Shown in pieces: positions 57,800 through 64,000 of a stretch of DNA of 64,000 bases (positions are counted from its first letter, which is position 1; each line of letters starts with the position of its first letter). The notes under the pieces were generated by a model, which ran no database searches, had not been told where the DNA came from, and saw only the letters and a program-made list of their open reading frames with translations. Location of the stretch: positions 212,473 through 276,472 of the forward strand of contig NW_006498482.1 of NCBI RefSeq assembly GCF_000471905.2, in the 5' to 3' direction. The stretch comes from Amborella trichopoda. Its lineage: Eukaryota; Streptophyta; Magnoliopsida; Amborellales; Amborellaceae. The translations under genes were made by a program, and so were the position numbers.

Positions 57800-58230
57800 C
57801 AAAAGTGTATATAAGGTTGCAATATAAAAATGTATAATCACAAAAGTGTATATAAGGTTGCAATATAAAAATGTATAATCACATATGCATCTAAAAATCT
57901 ATCCGAAATATTGTTTTAATGTTGAAAAACACTCTAATCGATCGTCTTAACATCGAGAGGTATAAATATGATAAAAACAAAATTTTTGAGTAAAAAAAAT
58001 AATGCATCCTATAATACATTATCTAAACTATCCATTTTCAAGATTTTCATATATTTATAGATCTACTTGATTTTAACCATTTTTTTAATTTAAATTTTTT
58101 TTATTAGATATAAAAATAGATTTTAAGATAATTCTAAGATTTTTTTACAATAAATTACATATTATGATAAACTTTGGAGGTGCCCCTTAATTGAATTGTT
58201 TAAAGTTACAACCGTATAGAAACCACACCC
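57800..58230 (+). mobile_element. Subfamily B miniature element with duplicated left end
   Basis: The first 41 bases (AAAAGTGTATATAAGG..ATGTATAATCAC) occur twice in a row. The rest follows the family: CTTAACATCGAGAGG, CCATTTTCAAGATTTTCATA, GGAGGTGCCCCTTAATTG, and the right end AACCGTATAGAAACCACACCC. Confidence 0.75.
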
Positions 58231-58675
58231 ATTCCAAAATGATGGGGTTAGTGTACGACCTTGTCTTTACGATGAAAGGTAGACCTACACCCTGAAACCC
58301 TGTCTGGATTATAATCCCAGTTGCTAGCAACCTTCATGATGGAATTTGAAGCTCCATTATTGGAAAATAGGTAGTCCAACTATGACTCCGTTTTTCTTTC
58401 AAATTCATGATTTTTGCTGTAAAAAATGATCAATTTGAGAGTTTTTTGATAATTTTCTTTTTATCCTAGCCTAAACCTCATGCTAACCTTTTCCAATCCA
58501 AAATAGTAGTCACATGGAACCCAAATTGGTAAGTAGATCGTCAACCCTTCAGTTCTATATCGAATCGCCAAATCAACAATTTAAGTTGGTCTAAATCGTT
58601 GATCTAAAAAAAAAAACAAAACAAAAAAATATGAAAGCGGGGTTTCGACCGATACCGATACCATTCTCAATTTAT

Positions 58676-58925
58676 GTTGGACCCGATTTCTATGCGGCCA
58701 GCCGCATATGTAGAAATGTGACCCTTTTAATAAATCTATTTTTGAGATGGATTTTTGGACTTAATTGTTAAGTACATGTAATTTTTAAGATAGAGATCAT
58801 GAATATGTAAAATAAATAAATTTTAAAAACTAGAAATAATAATTATAGTAAAAAAACATTTGAGCCGTAATTTCTATTATTTTTAGATAGAATACCTACT
58901 TACATCCATCTTTAAAATGGATGGT
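58676..58925 (+). mobile_element. Family C repeat, copy 3
   Basis: Starts GGACCCGATTTCTATGCGGCC, then AGCCGCATATGTAGAAATG, and ends CATCCATCTTTAAAATGGATGG, in the same order as the copy at 24455. Confidence 0.7.
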
Positions 58926-59224
58926 TTACACTTTTTTGGACCACTTATAGAGTCATGTGGTTCAACCCGCATGAAACAATTTTCCATTTCTATATCTAAT
59001 TGTTTACTTCGTTTTCCCATTTCCATTATAACGTATCCTTACGATCCCATAATAGTAACGCTTACTCTCCGTCATGATATAGATTTCCGTTTATGGGACC
59101 TCGTTACGAACTTTAGCCGTCACATCGACGCGCACACGTCATCACCCTTAAAGGCCCACGAACTAACGGAGATTAACTATGGCTAATTAGCCATGGCTAA
59201 TTCTCCATCAAAATTTAACCATGA

Positions 59225-59460
59225 TTAATTCTCTCTCTCCTCCTTTAAATACGCGCTTTTGTTTTCTTGTTGGTCCAGCTTTTCAATATATTCACATCCA
59301 AGTCCGTCCGACACGTGTCTCAATCTGGCACGGATCTCGGGGAAATCGGACGGTACCAATGCAAGATTCTCCGACATAAATCAAACCACAAGGACGGTCC
59401 GGATCTCATGACCGACACGTGGAATAAATGAAGAATGGGACCCACCGCACGTGTGAGGTA
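59225..59460 (+). promoter_or_regulatory. ABRE/G-box and DRE motif cluster
   Basis: GACACGTGTC at about 59310, ACCGACACGTGG at about 59410 (a dehydration-responsive ACCGAC core fused to an ACGTGG ABRE) and GCACGTGTG at about 59447, with further CGGAC words between them. A TATA-like TTTAAATACGCGC stands at about 59245. No gene could be assigned to it. Confidence 0.4.
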
Positions 59461-59799
59461 CATGAGAAGGAATAACGCAGGAGCCAAAAAATAAAGTATT
59501 TTTGAAAGCGTAAAACCTTTAAAAAGTATGTAAAATTTTCCTTGGTATTTCCACCCAAAGAGGTGAAGCTTAATTTTTTATTTTATTTTATCATTTGTTG
59601 TTGCAAAAAGGCCAATTTTGATTGGCTGCCTTTTATAATTATTAGTTGCCACGTCATCATAAAGGGCAAAGTTTGTCCAAGAAATCCATAAAACAAAAAG
59701 AAAAAGGTGTATATTAAAGAATAAATTATCCAAAGGCATAAATTATTGATCTTATATACCCATATTCCACCGATCCAACCAATATGGATTATCTATAGC

Positions 59800-60172
59800 C
59801 TTAAATATTGAAGTTTCAATAAGGCTTACGCTTTTTAAAAACAAAATAAAGCCTCACTTCAAATCCTTCTTTGGAAATCATTTTTTAAAACAGAAATATC
59901 CATGATTGTTATAAAAATCAAAATTTTAACACTGACAATAAACTATAAAACTAAAAAAATAGTATAGATCTTATGGATATGTGAATACTTATTTTTAGGG
60001 TGAAATATTGTTTTTAGAGCTTAAAATCTTAATTTTTTTATAACCATAATGCTCAAGCCGAGATTATCAATGTAAATGTTTTCCAATGCTTTAATTGTAA
60101 CTTTCATGAGTTATGAGGCGAGACTTATTTTGATAGGGTTGCAACCCTAGTAAACCATTTCCTAAATATAAT
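59800..60172 (+). mobile_element. Degenerate subfamily B miniature element
   Basis: The right end carries the palindrome TAGGGTTGCAACCCTA followed by GTAAACCATTTCC. The left end (AAGGCTTACGCTTTTTAAAAAC) and the interior (CATAATGCTCAAGCCGAGATTATC) are strongly diverged. Confidence 0.55.
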
Positions 60173-61320
60173 TAAATCTCTTTCCTGGTGATTCAGAAAT
60201 GGTACATGGAATGGCGAGAAATGAAATATAAGCTATTATGTTTTTTGGAAGGAACGATAAAACCACAATGATATCTATATAATGGGCTCAAAGAAGGCAT
60301 AATCCTCGCCATTCTCGGGTCACCCCTTTACGGCCATAGGAAAGGGGATCTCTACATGGGTTTTGAGTTGATAATTTCCACTTTTAGAGAGAGAAAACTC
60401 TTAGTGTGTATAGTAGTGGTGTAGAGATAGAAGTGAGGAAGTTGATTTGCAATATTGTTCGGTTAGAGAGCAAGCTTAGAATAAAAGATAAGTTATTATT
60501 TTGCTATGTTTAGATATAGGCATATTTCTTGTAACCCAAAACTATAATATTCATTTTGATGGTAGATTTCTACTTGTTGGGGCATAAATCTTTATTATTG
60601 TGGCATATGTGTTTTTATACTTTATTTATCATCTTCATATTATGATTGGCACTCGCCCATTTTGTTTCTAGCTAGTTAAATATACGATATTAAAGTCCCA
60701 GTTTTAGAAATTCATGTTGAGAACTAGCAAGTAGTTTAAGAGAGTATGATTCCCTATGAAGCTAGGTTTGTTCATTTAAACAAAGGAAAATACATCTGAG
60801 TTTTTTTATTTGAGTAGAAAAAATATGATATTAAGTACAATTTTCGTTAACAAGAATGACAAATGGATTTAGTTGGCAAAAACGCAGAAGCGAAAAATAG
60901 ATAAAGTTGTTTGATGGGAGTTGGTGTAGCCGGCAAATGACTTTTGATATCAAGGCTGAGAGTGTTAATATGTTGATATCCAAAAGTCACTGCCAAAAGA
61001 AAATCCCTTGTTATATGGCATTGATTTTAATATCAATATTGTTGAGTTTAGCTAGTTATTTAGGAAATCAATCGGAAGTTCTTAATTGATATGGATTCCT
61101 AATATATATCAAAGGAACAAAATGAAAAGAAATTATGTGTTGTGTAGTTGGGTCATCTTATAGGAAATGAGGCTTCCTCTAAAGAGAAAGACAAAGGCCT
61201 CTTATATAAAGAGGTTATTCGTTCAGAGAAACATTGCAATATGTGTCCTCCTATTTGGGGTAACTGATGGAAAAGATAGGGGCCCAAATCCCCACTGACT
61301 TACCTTTTATTCTTTTTACC
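60173..61320. other. Intergenic, no gene seen
   Basis: A/T-rich with a few AGAGAG runs. No conserved exon or repeat family recognised. Confidence 0.5.
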
Positions 61321-61322
61321 AA

Positions 61323-61870
61323 GAATGGCATGGGGCCTTGGCGGTAGTATTGCCGAGTCTTATGGTGAGGTCTCTGACTCCATTCTCATCAAATGGTAGG
61401 GACTCATATCCCCATTGACTTACCACTATTAGAGAATGGCTTAGGGCCTTGGTGGTAGTACTGCCGAGCTCCAGGGTGAGGTCTCTAATTTTATTCTCAT
61501 CAAAAGATAAGGGTCCTAAATCCCCATTGACACGCCAATTTAAGTACAATATGTTGCCTTTTTTTAGAATGGCCTGGGACTTTGGAGGTGGAATTGTCGA
61601 GCGTCATAGTGAGGTTTCTGACTCCATTCTCATCAAAGGATAGGAGGCCAAATACCTTTTTGAGAATGGCCTGGGACTTTGGAGGTGGTATTGCCGAGCC
61701 TCATGATGAGATTTCTGACTCCGTTCTCATCAAAGGGTAGAAGCCCAAATCCCCACTGACTTACCACTTTAAAAAAATTCATTATCTTACGAGAATGGGG
61801 TTGGGGTCTTAGTGGTAGCATTACTTGTGCCCTAGTTAATGTCTAGGATTCCATTATCATCTAACGCCTT
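61323..61870. repeat. Tandem array of about 97-133-bp units
   Basis: GAATGGC/GAATGGG starts recur at 61323, 61434, 61567, 61664 and 61793. Each unit runs through GGGCCTTGG.GGTAGTATTGCCGAG, GTGAGGTCTCTGACTCCATT, CTCATCAAA and AAATCCCCACTGACTTACCA. Units are diverged by substitutions and indels. On the - strand the units encode a repeated peptide pattern (LPFDENGVRDLTIRLGNTT). Confidence 0.8.
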
Positions 61871-62061
61871 CAAAAATCATTAAGGATTTATAAAAAAAAT
61901 GGGTTGGAGCTCGTCATCCTCACTAAAAATTACCCAAAAAACAAAAAGGTCTTTGCATAGAAAGAAGTAAACTTCTAGAGAAATAAAGTATCAGGTGCTC
62001 TTAAGGTTCTTTTATTAGACCTTAAGAGCAGAGTGAGAGACGTTACTTTTTGTAGAGAATT

Positions 62062-62169
62062 GGTGTACTGGAGATTTTGGATGGTAACCCCTTTCAGCGA
62101 GATAAAGTATTAGGTGGTGTACTGGAGATTTTGGATGGTAACCCCTTTGAGCGAGATAAAGTATTAGGT
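62062..62169. repeat. 54-bp tandem duplication
   Basis: GGTGTACTGGAGATTTTGGA starts at 62062 and 62116; both copies run to AGTATTAGGTG with one visible substitution. Confidence 0.85.
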
Positions 62170-62489
62170 GCTCGTAATGTTCCTTTTCTGGACAATAGTT
62201 TAACTATGGAATAGAGATGTATGATCAGAGAATGATGTCGATCCGATGAGTGGGTCTAAAAGGATCCCTTTATTAGATTTTCCCATTTAAGTACAATTTG
62301 GACGACCACTTGTACATAAACAAGCCCATTTTCCTACCCACCCATTTATGAGTAGAATAGGGTATTGTGTGATTCCACTTATTTCCACCACTTAGGCACG
62401 TTTTTTTTTTTTTGTTGTGTTAGTACCATTTAGGCACTTGCTTAATTAAATCTGCATAGCACTCACCGGCATGTTTACAAAATCACGAG

Positions 62490-62890
62490 ATACTCTTATC
62501 CGTTAATGAGCACGTATATTATGGTCCCTCAAGAGCATAGTTTATTTCTACTCCCATGGTTAGAAGACTTATTTGGGAGGATTTTTTTCAATATAAAAAT
62601 TTGGTTACATTGAAATTTGAATTTTTTAACCTTAGATCTTATCATTTAAAAATTGGAGTATCTATTCAATCTCTAAGACTTTTTTTTTTTCTTTAAATGC
62701 ATAGAAGGTGCAATTATGATTTTTTATTTTTTTATTTATTATTTATTATTATTTTTTATTGATGTTGATGTATGGGTTGAAGAAGCTACATCCACAAAAT
62801 TTAAGGTCCTAAAATTAATTCTAGGTGGGGGTTTTACCTGAAGGAGTAAATGGACACGATACTCCCAAGGATAGTAGAATATCTTTTGAA
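62490..62890 (+). mobile_element. Family D element, copy 2
   Basis: Contains GAGCATAGTTTATTTCTACTC, CATAGAAGGTGCAATTATG, GAAGCTACATCCACAAAATTT and GATACTCCCAAGGATAGTAG in the family order. Confidence 0.6.
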
Positions 62891-63234
62891 TTCATTAATA
62901 AAACAACTCCTTTTATTATAATTAGTAAAAAAACTCAATTTTTTTTTACAAAGATAAATATTGTGTCTCTCCTTTGGCAGTCAAACGTGTTAATTGTTTG
63001 TATAAAAATAATACCTTATGTTCCGCATCCATGTATTTTATCTCTGAAGTTCAAATTTAAAAATTGTGACCGTATGACCATGAAAACTCCCATAGTTCAA
63101 CGTGGGATTTCCTCTTTGAATTTTTTATCATTTCTTTAAAAGGACGGCATAAAACTTCATTTGACTAATAAAAGGAGGGCAAATTCGTTTGATTTTCCAG
63201 CTCTACATTTTGTCTTGTGATCCTGGTCTCTGGG

Positions 63235-63610
63235 AGGACCACACTGTACATTTGCTCTCTCGGCAGAAGGCTAACTTGGACTTTTTTTTTTATCCAAAAT
63301 TTTGAGAACCAACTAAAAATCATTAGAAGATTGTATTCAAAAGAAAAAATTTTAATTTTGAATTTCCTAACATTGAAACCTCACCCTTAAAGAATTGGAC
63401 AGTTTCTATTTAATCTTGAGGCAGTATTGTTTCCAAGCCCATAGAAAATGCATTTGGATTTTTTTTTTATTTAAATGTAGATTTTTTTTTAATTAAATGT
63501 AGCATATGGCTTGAAGATGTTGCATCTCTACAATTTGGGGTCCTAAGTATAGTCCTAAACAGGATTTTTTACGACAGCATGCTCCCTCAAAAGCATGAAA
63601 TCTTTTGGCT
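63235..63610 (+). mobile_element. Family D element, copy 3
   Basis: Contains CACACTGTACATTTGCTCTC, CATAGAAAATGCATTTGG, GAAGATGTTGCATCTCTACA and CATGCTCCCTCAAAAGCATG in the family order, 350 bases after copy 2 and in the same orientation. Confidence 0.6.
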
Positions 63611-63686
63611 TTTGTGTTTGTACATGGACCAAATTCCAAATTGACCAGTTACTGCCTTGTTCCAATCAAGATGGTATTGTTGGAAG

Positions 63687-64000
63687 GGTGCGGTTTGTGT
63701 AGAGCTTAGGCTCTAAACAATCAAATTAGGGCCTACTTTCAAATAGTATCGAGAAATGTGGTTTCACTATTGGAAATATTTGTGATAGACATAAACTATA
63801 TTTTCATATTTATTTATAACGTTTAAAGCTTCAAAAATAGTATAGATTGATATATCTATGAAAGCTTGAAATCTTGAAAATTGACTGTCTAAAGATGCAC
63901 TACAAAATACACTATTTTCGAAACTTGAAATCCATTTTTTTTCTTATGTCCATGCATCTTGATGTCTAGATGGTAAATTTAAAGATATTTGGGCATCAAT
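63687..64000 (+). mobile_element. Subfamily A miniature element, cut by window end
   Basis: Begins GGGTGCGGTTTGTGTAGAGC, then TTAGGCTCTAAACAATCAA, and follows the family to CATCTTGATGTCTAGATGG and ATTTGGGCATCAA, where the window stops. Confidence 0.75.

Larger units (their letters stand above)
58231..59800. other. Intergenic region with a family C copy and a promoter-like segment
   Basis: Contains family C copy 3 (58676-58925) and the ABRE/DRE motif cluster (59270-59460). No coding exon was recognised; the open frame at 58917-59186 starts inside family C. Confidence 0.55.

Noticed and set aside
58917..59186. 89-codon + strand frame
   Set aside because: It starts inside the family C repeat end and lacks any conserved motif.

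Overview
The window is nuclear DNA of a flowering plant. Three intact intron-containing genes belong to plant families: a CHY/RING zinc-finger ubiquitin ligase, the chloroplast coiled-coil protein MFP1, and an FCS-like zinc-finger (FLZ) protein. The introns follow GT-AG with T-rich acceptors, there is a DYW-type pentatricopeptide-repeat pseudogene, and the rest is AT-rich sequence full of small transposons. The species cannot be named from the sequence. A 20-base run of N at 24296-24315 marks an assembly gap.

Layout. 1-5.9 kb: AT-rich intergenic DNA with repeat remnants and one foldback element. 5.9-15 kb: promoter, long untranslated leader and eleven coding exons of a CHYR1-type RING-H2 E3 ligase (+ strand), with an in-frame 48-bp duplication at the first splice donor and a pre-miRNA-like hairpin in an intron. 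15-27.4 kb: repeats, including a dense cluster of Mutator-type miniature elements around one intact tRNA-Arg(UCG) gene (21154-21227). 27.5-32.5 kb: MFP1 (- strand, four coding exons). A miniature element lies about 130 bp upstream of its start codon. 33-35.2 kb: more miniature elements. 35.27-41.27 kb: a dead, possibly single hAT transposon (- strand) with BED-finger and dimerisation-domain remnants. 41.3-44.4 kb: a proline/histidine-rich exon-like fragment between direct repeats, then a truncated L1-type LINE. 45.7-47.3 kb: PPR-DYW pseudogene. 48.5-51.8 kb: FLZ protein (- strand, two coding exons and a probable noncoding first exon). 52-64 kb: no intact gene; a 5S rRNA-derived pseudogene, several transposon families, a 97-133-bp tandem array and two promoter-like motif clusters.

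The genes do not form a pathway or operon. The strongest unifying structure is a family of miniature elements, in two related subfamilies, with GGG...CCC ends and a second short palindrome inside each terminal repeat. Several copies show 9-bp target-site duplications, which points to Mutator-type transposition. One copy carries a second, unrelated 9-bp-TSD element inside it, and another has been amplified in tandem right behind the tRNA gene. I found no novel multi-gene system. The best second looks are this element family, the duplicated splice donor and intronic hairpin in the CHYR1 gene, and the exon-like fragment at 41.4 kb.
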